A stretch of 64,000 bases of DNA from Thermodesulfobacteriota bacterium (GCA_040754335.1 JBFMCV010000002.1:248001-312000), one strand, 5' to 3'. Shown: positions 51,038 through 62,684, counted from the first letter of the stretch. The notes: generated by a model from the sequence alone, not told the origin. Program-made: numbers and translations.

Positions 51038-51841
51038 TCAAATCAGGTCCTCCCCTCCGTCGACCTTGATCACGTTTCCCGTGAGCCAGTGCGTGCCCGC
51101 GACGGAGAGGGCCGCGATCGCCTGTGCGACGTCGGCCGTAGTAGTCAGCCTGCCCGCAGGGTTCGCGGCCATCGCGTGTTTAATAATCTCCTCGTTGCCC
51201 GGTATCTTGCTGAGCGCAGGCGTTTCCGTGACTCCCGCCTGAATCGCGTTCGCGGTGATCCCGTGCCTGGCGAGCTCGACCGAGAGCTGCCGTATGTGCG
51301 ATTCGAGGGCCGCTTTGGATGCCGAGACGGGGCCGTACGTGGGCCACACCCTGTGGCTCCCTGCGCTCGTCATGGCGAATATCCTGCCGCCCTCGACCAT
51401 CATCTTCCTCGCGACTATCTCCTGCGCCCAGTAGACGAGCGAGTGCGCCATCACGTCGAGGGTCATGTCCATGTTCTTGTTCGACACCCTGTCCTTCTCC
51501 GATTCCGCTATGTAAGGCTTGAGGGTCCCGAAGGCGAGGGAGTGTATGAGCACCTTAATACCCGAAGGGTTCTTGTGCTCGTCGAGTATCTGCTCTATCT
51601 CGCCTAATGTTTCCGACCTCTGCTCCGGGTCGGCCGCGTTTATGTTGAAGAACGCCGCCTCTCTCCCCTTTGCCTTTATCTTTTCCTTTATCTCCTCGAC
51701 CTTCGGCATGGTGGATTTCCTGTCGAGGTGGACGCCGAAGACGTTCATTCCGTGCGACGCGAGCTCGAGCGCGGCCGCCTCGCCGAACCCGCTCGACGCC
51801 CCGAGAATAAGTGCCCAGCTGTTCTCAAGACCGTGTCCCAT
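51038..51841 (-). CDS. SDR-family enoyl-[acyl-carrier-protein] reductase, FabL/FabI-like
   Basis: 267 residues. The nucleotide site is LILGASSGFGEAAALELA; the catalytic pair is spaced Tyr-x6-Lys (YGPVSASK), the spacing of FabI and FabL rather than the Tyr-x3-Lys of other SDRs. NAIQAGVTETPALSKIPG and LTGNVIKVDGGEDLI are further family blocks. It probably reduces enoyl-ACP in fatty acid elongation. No fab gene is adjacent. The call as FabL-like rests on spacing and the GASSGFG loop and should be taken as tentative at subfamily level. Confidence 0.82.
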   Translation of the reverse strand: MGHGLENSWALILGASSGFGEAAALELASHGMNVFGVHLDRKSTMPKVEEIKEKIKAKGREAAFFNINAADPEQRSETLGEIEQILDEHKNPSGIKVLIHSLAFGTLKPYIAESEKDRVSNKNMDMTLDVMAHSLVYWAQEIVARKMMVEGGRIFAMTSAGSHRVWPTYGPVSASKAALESHIRQLSVELARHGITANAIQAGVTETPALSKIPGNEEIIKHAMAANPAGRLTTTADVAQAIAALSVAGTHWLTGNVIKVDGGEDLI

Positions 51842-52172
51842 GCCCTGTAAATCCCCCTTGTCGGTTATTTAATCCATTAAAATTGCAGTAGAGATATTAC
51901 GTACTTTGGGCGGAATTTCAAGGCGGGCGGGGCGTCCACTCTCGTCTTTTATTTCCCTCCCCCTAGAGGGGGGAGGGTTCGGGTGGGGGTGTCACCTTTC
52001 ACTCATTAGTTTAACCTCAACCCGTTCAATCCTTCGACGGGCTCAGGACGAACGGGTTTTGGATTGTTACTGGCTATGCAGATGAGTTCCGAAAGAATCA
52101 TAAAACACACTATGTGTGTGCGCCTTGACAAGAATTCTCCGCGCGTGGAAACTGATTCGGCAGGGGGCAGGT
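51842..52172. repeat. Repeat-filled gap before ogt
   Basis: 51955-51995 carries 'ttccctccccctagaggggggagggttcgggtggggg'. 52017-52121 is a terminal-palindrome element: 'aacccgttcaatccttcgacgggctcaggacgaacgggttt' at one end, 'gaatcataaaacacactatgtgtgtgcg' at the other. The ribosome site of ogt (AGGGGGCAGG) is at about 52159-52170. Confidence 0.7.
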
Positions 52173-52664
52173 ATGAGTCAAATCAACTATTCATCTCTGG
52201 TTACGCGGGTCGGCCAGGTCTTCGTGCTTTCGGGTCCGAAGGGGGTCTCGAGGATTATATTCGGCGAAAAGGAGTTCAGGAATTATCTCGACGGGCTTGG
52301 CGGGGTGCGTGTCATCGAAGGGGGAGCCGCAGCCGATATGGCTCACGAGATCGAGCTCTACTTCGACGGCCGGCTCACCGAGTTCAAGACGCCGATAGAC
52401 GTGTCCGAAGGCACACCGTTTCAGAAGTCGGTCTGGAAGAAACTCCTCGACATACCCTACGGGGAGACCGCCACATACGGGGATATAGCTGAGCGGGTCG
52501 GAAAACCCGGTGCGGCGAGGGCCGTCGGGAATGCGGTCGGGGTTAATCCGATACCTATAGTTATCCCATGCCACAGGGTTCTCGCGTCGAACGGCCTCGG
52601 CGGTTATTCATGCGGCATCGACATTAAAAAGGACCTCCTCAGGGTGGAGGGGACCATCTCTTAG
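52173..52664 (+). CDS. ogt: Methylated-DNA-[protein]-cysteine S-methyltransferase
   Basis: 163 residues. IPIVIPCHRVLASNGLGGYSCG holds the PCHRV acceptor site; GTPFQKSVWKKLLDIPYGETATYGDIAERVGKPGAARAVGNAVG is the DNA-binding helix-turn-helix part. It directly reverses O6-alkylguanine and is used up in the process. I start at the ATG at 52173 with AGGGGGCAGG upstream, because the earlier in-frame GTG lies inside the repeat palindrome. Its stop is followed at once by the pgpA start. Confidence 0.93.
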   Translation: MSQINYSSLVTRVGQVFVLSGPKGVSRIIFGEKEFRNYLDGLGGVRVIEGGAAADMAHEIELYFDGRLTEFKTPIDVSEGTPFQKSVWKKLLDIPYGETATYGDIAERVGKPGAARAVGNAVGVNPIPIVIPCHRVLASNGLGGYSCGIDIKKDLLRVEGTIS

Positions 52665-53117
52665 GTGAAAAAGGGGATCGCCAGGCTCATCGCAACCTTT
52701 TTCTACGTCGGGTACTTCCCCTACGCGCCCGGAACGCTCGGCACTCTCGCAGCCGTGCCTCTCTACTATATCGTTTCGTTCCTTCCTTATTATCTTTACA
52801 TCCCGTTCGCCGTACTTTTCATAATCCTTTCAGTGTGGGCTTCGAGTATAGCCGAGGGAATATTCGGGGAGAAAGACCCGGGCTACATCGTGGCCGACGA
52901 GGTCTCCGGTTTCCTCGTGACCATGACGCTCGTGCCGCTTACGCTCACGAACGTAGTGATAGGGTTTTTCCTGTTCAGGTTTTTCGACATAGTGAAGCCC
53001 CCTCCGTCGAGGCAGTCGGAGAGGCTCAAAGGCGGGCTCGGCGTCGTCATGGACGACGTCGTCGCTGGAGTGTACGCCAACATCCTCCTTCAGATTATTT
53101 CGCGGGTGCTGTTGTAG
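52665..53117 (+). CDS. pgpA: Phosphatidylglycerophosphatase A
   Basis: 150 residues from a GTG that follows the ogt stop without a gap. GYFPYAPGTLGTLAAVPLYY, DPGYIVADEVSGFLVTM and RFFDIVKPPPSRQSERLKGGLGVVMDDVVAGVYAN match the PgpA family in order. It dephosphorylates phosphatidylglycerophosphate in the inner membrane to make phosphatidylglycerol. Four spans are expected. The tight coupling to a DNA repair gene looks like chance rather than shared function. Confidence 0.94.
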   Translation: MKKGIARLIATFFYVGYFPYAPGTLGTLAAVPLYYIVSFLPYYLYIPFAVLFIILSVWASSIAEGIFGEKDPGYIVADEVSGFLVTMTLVPLTLTNVVIGFFLFRFFDIVKPPPSRQSERLKGGLGVVMDDVVAGVYANILLQIISRVLL

Positions 53118-53218
53118 TCGATTTTCCCCGATAGTTGAATTCGGTTTCTTTGCTGGTTTATTATCATAATTATCGCGGTTGATGCTGTGATCGACGTATA
53201 CCGTGGACATACTTGTGT

Positions 53219-53321
53219 CCAACCCGTTCGTCCTGAGCCTGTCGAAGGATGAATGGGTTGGGTTGCGTTGCTGCTTTGATCTGATGAATTGGAAGGAATC
53301 GTAAGAACACACAATGTGTGT
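53219..53321. repeat. Terminal-palindrome element reaching the cinA start codon
   Basis: From 53219 'ccaacccgttcgtcctgagcctgtcgaaggatgaatgggttgg', whose ends are mirrored, to 53303-53321 'aagaacacacaatgtgtgtg'. The right-hand palindrome contains the ATG assigned to cinA at 53314. It is the same family as 33119-33225, 46081-46240 and 52017-52121. Confidence 0.75.
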
Positions 53322-54561
53322 GAGAATCGAAATCATAACAACAGGCGACGAGCTCATGAGCGGACTCACGCAGGACGGCAATTTCTCCTGGGCGGGTGAC
53401 ACGCTCGCGTCGAGGGGGCTCGCGGCGGAGTTCCACACGACCGTGGGCGACGACAGGGAGAGCATTACTGCAGCCCTCGGTATCGCGTCGGGCAGGGCCG
53501 ATGCCGTGATCGTATCGGGCGGTCTCGGGCCAACTCCCGACGACCTCACGGCCGAAGTCGCGGCTGCCTTCTTCGGATCGCCGCTTGAGCTCAGCGATGA
53601 AGCGCTCCGGTCGATCGAGGAGAGGATGAAACAGAGGGGCAGGGTGCTCACCGACATGAACAGGAAACAGGCCTATCTGCCGCACGGCGCCGAGGTGCTG
53701 CTCAACCACTGGGGCACTGCGCCCGGGTTCAGCATGAAGAAGGAGGGAACCGTGTTCTATTTCCTCCCCGGCGTGCCCAGGGAGTTCCGCGCCATGATGG
53801 AGGAATACGTGCTCCCAGGCCTCGAAAGAATGGCGGCCGGCAGGAAAAGGGTAAGATCGAGGCTCGTCAAGACGTTCGGGCTGCCCGAATCCGAGGTCGC
53901 GATAAGGCTCCAAGGCATCGAGAGGGAGGGGATAAGGCTCGGTTACAGGGCGCATTTCCCCGAGGTGCACCTGCGCGTGACTGCATTCGGAAATACCGAC
54001 GGGGAAGCGGAAGAGCTAATGAAAGGTTTCGTCAGAGACGTGAAGTCGAGGCTCGGCTCTTACGTGTTCTCGACGGAAGGGGAGACCATGGAGGAGGTTG
54101 TCGGCATCTTCCTTAGGCGGCACGGAATGAAGTTAGCAACGGCGGAGTCGTGCACGGGCGGCCTGATATCGAACAGGATAACGAACGTCCCGGGGAGCTC
54201 CGATTATTTCCTCGAAGGCGTCGTCTCGTACAGTAACGAGGCTAAGCGGATGCTGCTCGGCGTCCCTGAAGATTTGCTCGACACACACGGCGCGGTGAGC
54301 GCGCCGGTAGTCGAGGCGATGGCGCGGGGCGTGAGGAAGCTCGCCGGCTCCGATATAGGCGTCGGCGTATCGGGCATAGCGGGGCCCGGAGGGGGCACCC
54401 CCGAGAAGCCCGTAGGCACGGTTTTCATAGGCATTGATTCTGAGAAGGGCGGGACGCGCTCGGAGAAATTCCTCTTTCACGGGACGAGGGAGGAGATAAA
54501 GTTAATAACCTCATCTCACGCGCTCCGTCTTATTATGCAAACTTTTTTAAATAACGTATAA
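53314..54561 (+). CDS. cinA: CinA-family protein (NMN amidohydrolase / ADP-ribose pyrophosphatase)
   Basis: 415 residues. The N-terminal MoaB/Mog-like domain (VRIEIITTGDELMSGLTQDGNFSWAGDTLA; VIVSGGLGPTPDDLTAE) covers about 1-170. The C-terminal CinA domain starts near 255: LATAESCTGGLISNRITNVPGSSDYFLEGVVSYSNEAK and GVGVSGIAGPGGGTPEKPVGTVFIG. It is implicated in NAD repair and competence. The ATG lies inside a repeat palindrome; a GTG at 53320, giving MRIEIITTGDEL, is an equally good start. It is 12 bases upstream of recA, an arrangement common in bacteria. Confidence 0.95.
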   Translation: MCVRIEIITTGDELMSGLTQDGNFSWAGDTLASRGLAAEFHTTVGDDRESITAALGIASGRADAVIVSGGLGPTPDDLTAEVAAAFFGSPLELSDEALRSIEERMKQRGRVLTDMNRKQAYLPHGAEVLLNHWGTAPGFSMKKEGTVFYFLPGVPREFRAMMEEYVLPGLERMAAGRKRVRSRLVKTFGLPESEVAIRLQGIEREGIRLGYRAHFPEVHLRVTAFGNTDGEAEELMKGFVRDVKSRLGSYVFSTEGETMEEVVGIFLRRHGMKLATAESCTGGLISNRITNVPGSSDYFLEGVVSYSNEAKRMLLGVPEDLLDTHGAVSAPVVEAMARGVRKLAGSDIGVGVSGIAGPGGGTPEKPVGTVFIGIDSEKGGTRSEKFLFHGTREEIKLITSSHALRLIMQTFLNNV

Positions 54562-54573
54562 TTGAGGGCTACT

Positions 54574-55617
54574 ATGGCAAAACAACAACTCTCACCGGAA
54601 TCACAGGAAAAAGAAAAGACGATAGAGCTCGCGATCTCTTCCATTGAGAAGCAGTTCGGCAAGGGCTCTATTATGAGGCTGGGGGCGGAAGCGCCCATAC
54701 CCCAGCTCTCCGTAATATCCTCGGGCTCTCTCGGCCTGGATATCGCGCTCGGAGTGGGCGGATACCCGCGCGGCAGGATAGTCGAGATATTCGGTCCCGA
54801 GTCCTCTGGCAAAACGACCCTCGCGCTCCACGTTATAGCCGAGGCCCACAAGAAGGGCGGCATCGCGGCGTTCGTCGACGCAGAGCACGCGCTCGACCCG
54901 AATTACGCGAAGAACCTGGGGGTGAAGATAGACGACCTCCTGATATCGCAGCCCGACTTCGGCGAGCAGGCTCTCGAGATCGTCGACACCCTCGTAAGGA
55001 GCGGCGCGGTAGACGTCATCGTTCTCGACTCGGTCGCGGCCCTAGTGCCGAGGGCGGAGATTGAGGGCGAGATGGGGGACGCGCACGTGGGGCTACAGGC
55101 GAGGCTCATGTCGCAGGCGCTCAGGAAGATCACGGCAACCGTCGGCAGGTCGAAGACGCTCGTGATTTTCGTCAACCAGACGAGGATGAAGATAGGGACC
55201 CTCCCCTACATGAACCCCGAGACGACGAGCGGCGGGACGGCGCTCAGGTTCTATTCGTCGGTAAGGATAGACGTGAGGCGCATCGGCTCCATCAAGGAAG
55301 GGGAAGAGGTTTCGGGGAACAGGGTCAGGGCCAAGGTCGTAAAGAATAAAGTGTCGCCCCCCTTCAGGGACGCCGAGTTCGACATAATGTTCGGGAGCGG
55401 CATATCCCAGACGGGCGAGCTCATAGACATGGGCTCCAAGCTCAACATAGTCGAGAAGAGCGGCACCTGGTTCTCGTACGGCGGGGAGAGGCTCGGACAG
55501 GGGAGGGAGAACGCGAGGGCTTTCTTGAAGGACAACCCGGATATAGCGGAAAAACTAAAGAGCGATATACTTACCAGGGTAGGGGTCATAAAGGCGGAGA
55601 AACCCGGGGAGAAGTAG
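54574..55617 (+). CDS. recA: Recombinase RecA
   Basis: 347 residues. Walker A is [67 protein letters not shown] (loop 2) and the C-terminal acidic-basic part are all standard. It drives homologous recombination and SOS induction. I start at the ATG at 54574 with GAGGG upstream; a TTG 12 bases earlier is less likely. No LexA-type box is seen in the short cinA-recA spacer, so expression may come from upstream of cinA. Confidence 0.97.
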   Translation: MAKQQLSPESQEKEKTIELAISSIEKQFGKGSIMRLGAEAPIPQLSVISSGSLGLDIALGVGGYPRGRIVEIFGPESSGKTTLALHVIAEAHKKGGIAAFVDAEHALDPNYAKNLGVKIDDLLISQPDFGEQALEIVDTLVRSGAVDVIVLDSVAALVPRAEIEGEMGDAHVGLQARLMSQALRKITATVGRSKTLVIFVNQTRMKIGTLPYMNPETTSGGTALRFYSSVRIDVRRIGSIKEGEEVSGNRVRAKVVKNKVSPPFRDAEFDIMFGSGISQTGELIDMGSKLNIVEKSGTWFSYGGERLGQGRENARAFLKDNPDIAEKLKSDILTRVGVIKAEKPGEK

Positions 55618-56751
55618 ATGGGCTCGGTGAACATAGACGATATCCTGCGCGCCGCGGTAAGGGTTGGGGCGTCCGACATACATATAGGCACGGGGAGGCA
55701 CCCGATACTGCGGGTCGAGGGGAAGCTCACCCCGGTCAAAAACGCGCCTCAGCTCACTGCGGACGACGTGAGAGATATGGCCCTCCAGATGATGAACCCC
55801 GCCCAGCGAGAAAAGTTCGAGACCCTCTACGAAATGGACCTCGCATACAGCATAAGCGGCCTCTCCCGCTTCAGGGTGAACGTATTCCACCAGAGGGGGA
55901 CGATCTCCATAGCCATCAGGTCGATCCCTTACAACATACTGAGCTTCAGCTCTTTGAACCTGCCTCCCGTTATGGAGAAGATAGCGGGCGAGGAGAGGGG
56001 GCTCGTGATCGTCACGGGGACGACCGGGAGCGGTAAGTCGACCACGCTCGCGGCTATAGTCGATTACATCAACAGGACCAAGGCGAGGCACATAATAACG
56101 GTGGAGGACCCGCTCGAGTACATGCACGAGGACCATACGAGCTACATCAACCAGAGGGAGATAAGCATAGACACGCTCACTTTCGCTAACGCCATGAGGG
56201 CGGCCCTCAGGGAAGACCCGGACGTGATTCTGGTGGGCGAGATGAGGGACCTCGAAACTATGGAGATATGCCTGTCCGCGGCGGAGACCGGGCACCTCGT
56301 GCTGACGACGCTCCATACCCTCGACGCACAGGAATCGATAAACCGGATGCTAACGATATTCCCCCCGCACCAGCACAACCAGGTGAGGTATCAGCTCGCC
56401 CAGGTGCTTAAGGCGATCATATCGCAGAGGCTGGTACCTACAGCCGACGGGAAGGCGCGCGTGCCGGCCGCGGAGATACTCATTGCGACCGAGAGGATAA
56501 AAGACCTTATATCCGACCCTCAGAAGACTTGGGAGATAAGGCAGGCCATACACGAGGGCAGCCTACATTACGGGATGCAGACGTTCGACCAGTGCCTCTA
56601 CGGGCTTTTCAAGGACGGCAAGATAACGTACGACGAGGCCATGAGACAGGCGACTAACAGGAACGACCTAGCGATGAGGATAGAAGGCATTACCTCGGGC
56701 TCGGGCTCTCTCATAAGGGAAGAGTCGTACGGCCGCCAGACATCGAGATAA
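55618..56751 (+). CDS. pilT: Type IV pilus retraction ATPase PilT
   Basis: 377 residues, starting immediately after the recA stop. GTTGSGKSTTLAAIVDYIN is Walker A; ITVEDPLEYMHEDHTSYINQREISIDT and LREDPDVILVGEMRDLETMEICLSAAETGHLVLTTLHT give the Asp and His boxes. AIHEGSLHYGMQTFDQCL matches the C-terminal AIRNLI-like region. It disassembles type IV pili for twitching. No other pil gene is in the window, so it is detached from the main pilus locus. Confidence 0.95.
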   Translation: MGSVNIDDILRAAVRVGASDIHIGTGRHPILRVEGKLTPVKNAPQLTADDVRDMALQMMNPAQREKFETLYEMDLAYSISGLSRFRVNVFHQRGTISIAIRSIPYNILSFSSLNLPPVMEKIAGEERGLVIVTGTTGSGKSTTLAAIVDYINRTKARHIITVEDPLEYMHEDHTSYINQREISIDTLTFANAMRAALREDPDVILVGEMRDLETMEICLSAAETGHLVLTTLHTLDAQESINRMLTIFPPHQHNQVRYQLAQVLKAIISQRLVPTADGKARVPAAEILIATERIKDLISDPQKTWEIRQAIHEGSLHYGMQTFDQCLYGLFKDGKITYDEAMRQATNRNDLAMRIEGITSGSGSLIREESYGRQTSR

Positions 56752-56854
56752 TCCACGTATTTTAAGCTCAAATACACGCCGGGGCGCCCGCGCCTGCTGC
56801 TTTCCGTTCCCCAAGCAATCCGTTATAATTTGATATAGATTAATATTATTGGTG

Positions 56855-57574
56855 ATGAAAGTTCTCGCGATCGAAACATCGACGTATTCGGGCAGTGTCG
56901 CGCTTGCGGAAGGCGAACGTATTATTGGGGAATATTATATAAACATGGGCCCTTCCCACTCGGAGAGGCTCGTACCCGCCATAGACAGGCTTCTGGGCGA
57001 GCTCGGGACGGAGAGGAAAGAGCTCGGCGGGGTCGCGGTATCCCTCGGGCCGGGTTCGTTCACGGCTCTCAGGGTCGGCATCTCGACGGCCAAGGGGCTC
57101 GCGTATTCACTGGGAATTCCTGTCACAGGGGCGTCCTCCCTCGAGATTCTCGCCATGAATCTGCCCTTTGCGCCGTTTCAGGTCTGCGCCTCACTCGACG
57201 CCAGGAAAGGGGAGCTTTTCGCGGCCCTCTTCAGGACTGAGCGCGGCAGGGTTTCGAGGATTACGCGGGACGAGATCGTATCGCCCGCGGGGCTTATGGA
57301 AATAATAAAGGAAAAAACTATATTTATAGGGGAAGGCGCTTTACTTTATAGGGATTTTCTGGAAGATAATGAGATAGGGGGGGAAGCTATGCTCTTCTGT
57401 CCTCCTTATTTGAACTACCCGAGGGCTTCGTCCCTCGCTATTTATGGTATTGAGAAGTTCACGGAAGGGCACGCGGACGAGGTTCTGGGACTCGCGCCCG
57501 TCTATTTAAGAAAACCGGACGCAGAATTAACAGCAAAGGGGAGAAGCCGACATGACGGAAACGGACATAATTGA
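56855..57574 (+). CDS. tsaB: tRNA threonylcarbamoyladenosine biosynthesis protein TsaB
   Basis: 239 residues. VLAIETSTYSGSVALAEGERII, MGPSHSERLVPAIDRLL and VAVSLGPGSFTALRVGISTAKGLAYSLGIPV are TsaB signatures. It acts as the scaffold partner of TsaD for t6A37. The tsaE gene is in a separate operon at 43.6 kb. The start is uncertain: ATG at 56855 is preceded in frame by TTG and GTG; I prefer the ATG. Its end overlaps the DUF465 gene by 23 bases. Confidence 0.94.
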   Translation: MKVLAIETSTYSGSVALAEGERIIGEYYINMGPSHSERLVPAIDRLLGELGTERKELGGVAVSLGPGSFTALRVGISTAKGLAYSLGIPVTGASSLEILAMNLPFAPFQVCASLDARKGELFAALFRTERGRVSRITRDEIVSPAGLMEIIKEKTIFIGEGALLYRDFLEDNEIGGEAMLFCPPYLNYPRASSLAIYGIEKFTEGHADEVLGLAPVYLRKPDAELTAKGRSRHDGNGHN

Positions 57575-57770
57575 AAAGCTGCTCGAAGGGGACGAGGAGT
57601 TCAAACGCATATACTTCGAGCACAGGGAGCTCGACGACGTCGTAAGGAGCCTCGAGAGCAAAGGCACCCTTTCTCTCGACGACGAAATGGAAGTCAGGAA
57701 GCTCAAGAAGGTGAAGCTTTCGCTCAAGGACAGGATGGAAGCGAAGATCGCCGAGTGGAAGCATAGATAA
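57552..57770 (+). CDS. Small DUF465/YdcH-like coiled-coil protein
   Basis: 72 residues. EEFKRIYFEHRELDDVVRSLESKGTLSLDDEMEVRKLKKVKLSLKDRM is the typical DUF465 helical hairpin with a conserved Leu/Lys-rich second helix. Function in bacteria is unknown. The start lies in the tsaB gene (23-base overlap) with AAAGGGGAGAAG upstream, so it is translationally coupled to tsaB. It precedes ilvB by 60 bases. Confidence 0.82.
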   Translation: MTETDIIEKLLEGDEEFKRIYFEHRELDDVVRSLESKGTLSLDDEMEVRKLKKVKLSLKDRMEAKIAEWKHR

Positions 57771-57830
57771 AAACTGCACGCCGAGACGTGACGACAAACG
57801 GCGGGCATAAAATACGGGGGTAATTTTAAA

Positions 57831-59564
57831 ATGGCAAGAATGATCGGTGCCGAGATGTTTTTCGAGACGCTCATACACGAGGGCATAGACGTGGTGTTCG
57901 GGCTTCCTGGGGGATACGTGCTCAAGGTGTATGACGTAATGCCCAAGTACTCGGACAGGATAAGACACGTTCTTGCCAGGCACGAACAGGGCGCAACACA
58001 CATGGCGGACGGCTATGCGAGGGCGTCGGGCAAGCCGGGAGTCGTGCTCTGCACGTCGGGTCCCGCCGCGACCAATACCGTTACCGGCATAGCCACGGCC
58101 CAGATGGACTCTTCCCCCGTAGTAGTGTTCACGGGACAGGTGCCTCTGCCCTACCTCGGGAGCGACGCTTTCCAGGAGGCCGATCACATAGGCATAACGC
58201 GCCCCTGCACGAAGCACAACTACCTCGTAAGACGCACGAAAGACCTGCCGCTCGCGATAAAAGAGGCGTTCTACATCGCAGGCACGGGGAGGCCGAGCCC
58301 TGTGCTCGTCGATATGCCCAAGGACGTCCTCATCGGCGAGGACGAGTTCGTTATACCCGGCGAAATAAGCCTGAGGGGTTATAAACCGCCCAAGAAAGGA
58401 CATCCGGGGCAAATAAAGCGAGCTGTCGAGATGATCCTCGCCGCCAAGAGGCCCCTCATATTCGGCGGGGGCGGGCTTATATGGTCGGGAGCCACGGAGG
58501 AGCTTAAGGAGCTCACGCACAGGCTCCAGATACCGGTAACGTTGACGCTAATGGGTCTGGGCGCTTATCCTGCCGACGACCCGCTCTTCATAAGCATGCT
58601 CGGCATGCACGGCTCTTACGCCGCCAACATGGCGGTTCACGAATGCGACCTTGTTATATCAATTGGGGCGCGTTTCGACGACAGGGCGACAGGCGGCAAT
58701 TTCGCCAAGTTCGCGCCAAACGCGAAGATAATCCACATAGACATAGACCCCGCCACAATAGACAAGAATATAGTCGTGCACTGCCCGATAGTCGGTGACG
58801 CTAAGGAAGTCCTGAAACAGATGCTCGAGATGCTTCCCGCCAAGGTGAAGACCAGCCGGAAGGAGTGGATGGGACAGATAAAGGACTGGCAGAAGCAGCA
58901 CCCGCTCACCTATAACCAGAACGGGGACAAGATACTCACCTCTTACGTCATAGACACCCTAAGCAAGATAACGGACGGCGAAGCTGTCGTCGTATCGGAC
59001 GTAGGACAGCACCAGATGTGGGTCGCCCAGTGGTACAAGTTCAAATACCCGAGGACGCACATCACGTCGGGCGGTCTCGGTACGATGGGGTTCGGATTCC
59101 CGGCTGCCATGGGCGCCAAGTTCGCCCGGCCCGACAAGATGGTCATAAGCGTCTGCGGGGACGGGAGCTTCCAGATGAACATGCAGGAGCTGGCCACGGC
59201 CGTCGAGAACAACATGGACATTAAGATCGTCCTGCTCAATAACGGCCACCACGGCATGGTTAGACAGTGGCAGACCATGTTCTTTAACGGGAACTACTCC
59301 GCTTCAAAATTCGACGTCCTGCCCGACTTCGTCAAGCTCGCGGAGTCCTTCGGAGCAAAGGGGCTCAAGGCTAAAAGGCCCGAAGACCTCGAAGCGACCC
59401 TTAAAGAGGGTCTCTCGACCGAAGGCGTCGTCCTCATGGAGATATTCGTCGACTGCGAGGAGCTCGTTTACCCGATGATCGCACCCGGGGGAGCGATGAA
59501 CGAAATGATACTCGGCCCCGGAACTCAACTGGAAAATATGGCCGACGTGGCCGATATGGCTTAA
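57831..59564 (+). CDS. ilvB: Acetolactate synthase, large (catalytic) subunit
   Basis: 577 residues. Thiamine-diphosphate enzyme layout: [15 protein letters not shown] and [21 protein letters not shown] at the N-terminus, an FAD/central domain, and [19 protein letters not shown]...[14 protein letters not shown] as the diphosphate-magnesium motif. It makes acetolactate and acetohydroxybutyrate for Val, Leu and Ile. A GGGGGT ribosome site precedes the ATG. It begins the ilvB-ilvN-ilvC-psd-pssA run. Confidence 0.96.
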   Translation: MARMIGAEMFFETLIHEGIDVVFGLPGGYVLKVYDVMPKYSDRIRHVLARHEQGATHMADGYARASGKPGVVLCTSGPAATNTVTGIATAQMDSSPVVVFTGQVPLPYLGSDAFQEADHIGITRPCTKHNYLVRRTKDLPLAIKEAFYIAGTGRPSPVLVDMPKDVLIGEDEFVIPGEISLRGYKPPKKGHPGQIKRAVEMILAAKRPLIFGGGGLIWSGATEELKELTHRLQIPVTLTLMGLGAYPADDPLFISMLGMHGSYAANMAVHECDLVISIGARFDDRATGGNFAKFAPNAKIIHIDIDPATIDKNIVVHCPIVGDAKEVLKQMLEMLPAKVKTSRKEWMGQIKDWQKQHPLTYNQNGDKILTSYVIDTLSKITDGEAVVVSDVGQHQMWVAQWYKFKYPRTHITSGGLGTMGFGFPAAMGAKFARPDKMVISVCGDGSFQMNMQELATAVENNMDIKIVLLNNGHHGMVRQWQTMFFNGNYSASKFDVLPDFVKLAESFGAKGLKAKRPEDLEATLKEGLSTEGVVLMEIFVDCEELVYPMIAPGGAMNEMILGPGTQLENMADVADMA

Positions 59565-59678
59565 CATGAAGGATCGGGTATAATGAGGGAGCTTTCTTTA
59601 TAAAGTAGGGTACTCGTTTGTCTTTTTCCCCTATCGAAAGTAAAGTTTCAGTCGATCATAACCGGAGGTTTATTACAA

Positions 59679-61194
<1,516 letters not shown>

Positions 61195-61195
<1 letters not shown>

Positions 61196-61878
61196 TGGAA
61201 CGAAAGCGGTCTCCCATAGCCACCGAGGGTTTTACGTACCTCGGCATACTAGCAATACTCGCCTGGGCCGCCGCTATATTCAATTTCACGATACTGTCCA
61301 TTATTTTCGCGGTCCTCGCGGTGATCACCCTCTTTTTCTTCCGCGACCCGGAGCGCGAGGTCCCGGACGATCCCGACTCCATAGTTTCGCCCGCAGACGG
61401 GAGTGTGGTCGGGGTGGAGGAGATATACGAGAGGGATTTCCTGGGCGCCCCGATGACCAGGATAAGCATATCGCTCGCCCTCTACGACTGCCACATAAAC
61501 AGGATGCCGGTAAGAGGAAAAGTCGTTGGGACGAAATACTCGCCCGGCAGCTTTAACATAGCGCACATGCCGGACTGGCTCTTCTCGGACGGGATGAAGC
61601 GGAAATCGGACGACAACGAAAGGCTTTCGACCCTTATCGAGACGCCCGAGGGGGAAAAGATAGTAGTGTCCCAGATTGCGGGGTTCCTCGCCCGGAGGAT
61701 AGTCTCGTATGCCGACATAGACATGAAATTTAAAAAAGGGGAGAGGTTCGGCATGATAAAGTTCGGCTCCAGGGTTGACGTCTATCTGCCCGAGGGGTGT
61801 ATAATAGAAGTGAACGTCGGCAACAAGGTAAAAGCCGGGGAGAGCATAGTAGCATGGCTAGACGGGAACAGGGCCTGA
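61195..61878 (+). CDS. psd: Phosphatidylserine decarboxylase
   Basis: 227 residues, the short archaeal-type form. Two N-terminal membrane spans precede RDPEREVPDDPDSIVSPADGSVVGVEE (start of the catalytic part), and IKFGSRVDVYLPEG holds the Gly-Ser self-cleavage site that forms the pyruvoyl group. It decarboxylates phosphatidylserine to phosphatidylethanolamine. It overlaps pssA by 25 bases, and both act in the same pathway. Confidence 0.95.
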
Positions 61879-62684
61879 GAAGGAAGAAATCGAAGCGGCA
61901 GAAGGTGATGCCCGTGCTGCCGAATATATTCACCACGGGGAACCTCTGTTTCGGGCTCCTCTCCATATTGACGTCGATAGAGATTGTCTCGGCCCTGGGC
62001 GCGGGGAACGCTTCCGACGCCTGGGCGTTCAGGAAGTTCTGGTGGGCCGGGGCCTTCATCGTCATATCCTTTTTCTTCGACACCCTCGACGGGAGGCTCG
62101 CGAGGTTTATACGGCACGAGAGCAATTTCGGACTTTCCTATGACTCCATATCGGACGTCGTGTCGTTCGGCGTCGCCCCCGCCGTGCTGGTTTATGTCTG
62201 GACGCTCATGGACAAGGGGAAGCTCGGTCTCATGGCGGTCATAGTCTACGTAATCTGCGCCGCGCTCAGGCTCGCCCGGTTCAACGTGCAGTCGGATACG
62301 GTCGAGAGGTTCAGCTTCACGGGGCTCCCGAGCCCGATGGCCGCCGGGCTCATGGTTTCCCCGCTCATGCTGCTCTCGTCCCTCAAAACCTGGCCTGACG
62401 AAAGGGTGCTCTGGTATTACCTTGTGGCCGCCCCCGTCATAGGGCTCCTGATGGTTAGCAACGTCAAATATACTAAGCAGCCCATGCTCAGGCTCGGGGG
62501 GCCCTTCAACGCCCTCGTCGTGGCTGCTATAATCATCGCCGCTGCCATAACAAACCCTGAGATAATGTTCATTTTCCTCGTCTATCTCTACGCGGTCGCG
62601 GGGCTCGTGCTCCACGCGCTCGGCTACCTGACCGGGAAGCCCGGCGTGCGGGAAGAATCGGCGCCCGGGAAGCCGACTGATTAG
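61854..62684 (+). CDS. pssA: CDP-diacylglycerol-serine O-phosphatidyltransferase
   Basis: 276 residues with six or seven spans. The CDP-alcohol phosphotransferase motif is DTLDGRLARFIRHESNFGLS followed by YDSISDVVSFG (DGxxAR, x8, G, x3, D, x3, D). It makes phosphatidylserine from CDP-diacylglycerol and serine, the substrate of Psd. I start at the ATG at 61854, where GGGGAGAG sits about ten bases upstream, giving MARREQGLRRKKSKRQ. A basic N-terminus is normal for the family. Confidence 0.94.
   Translation: MARREQGLRRKKSKRQKVMPVLPNIFTTGNLCFGLLSILTSIEIVSALGAGNASDAWAFRKFWWAGAFIVISFFFDTLDGRLARFIRHESNFGLSYDSISDVVSFGVAPAVLVYVWTLMDKGKLGLMAVIVYVICAALRLARFNVQSDTVERFSFTGLPSPMAAGLMVSPLMLLSSLKTWPDERVLWYYLVAAPVIGLLMVSNVKYTKQPMLRLGGPFNALVVAAIIIAAAITNPEIMFIFLVYLYAVAGLVLHALGYLTGKPGVREESAPGKPTD

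Noticed and set aside
54540-54574. LexA/SOS box before recA
   Set aside because: The 12-base cinA-recA spacer and nearby bases show no palindromic SOS-like site.
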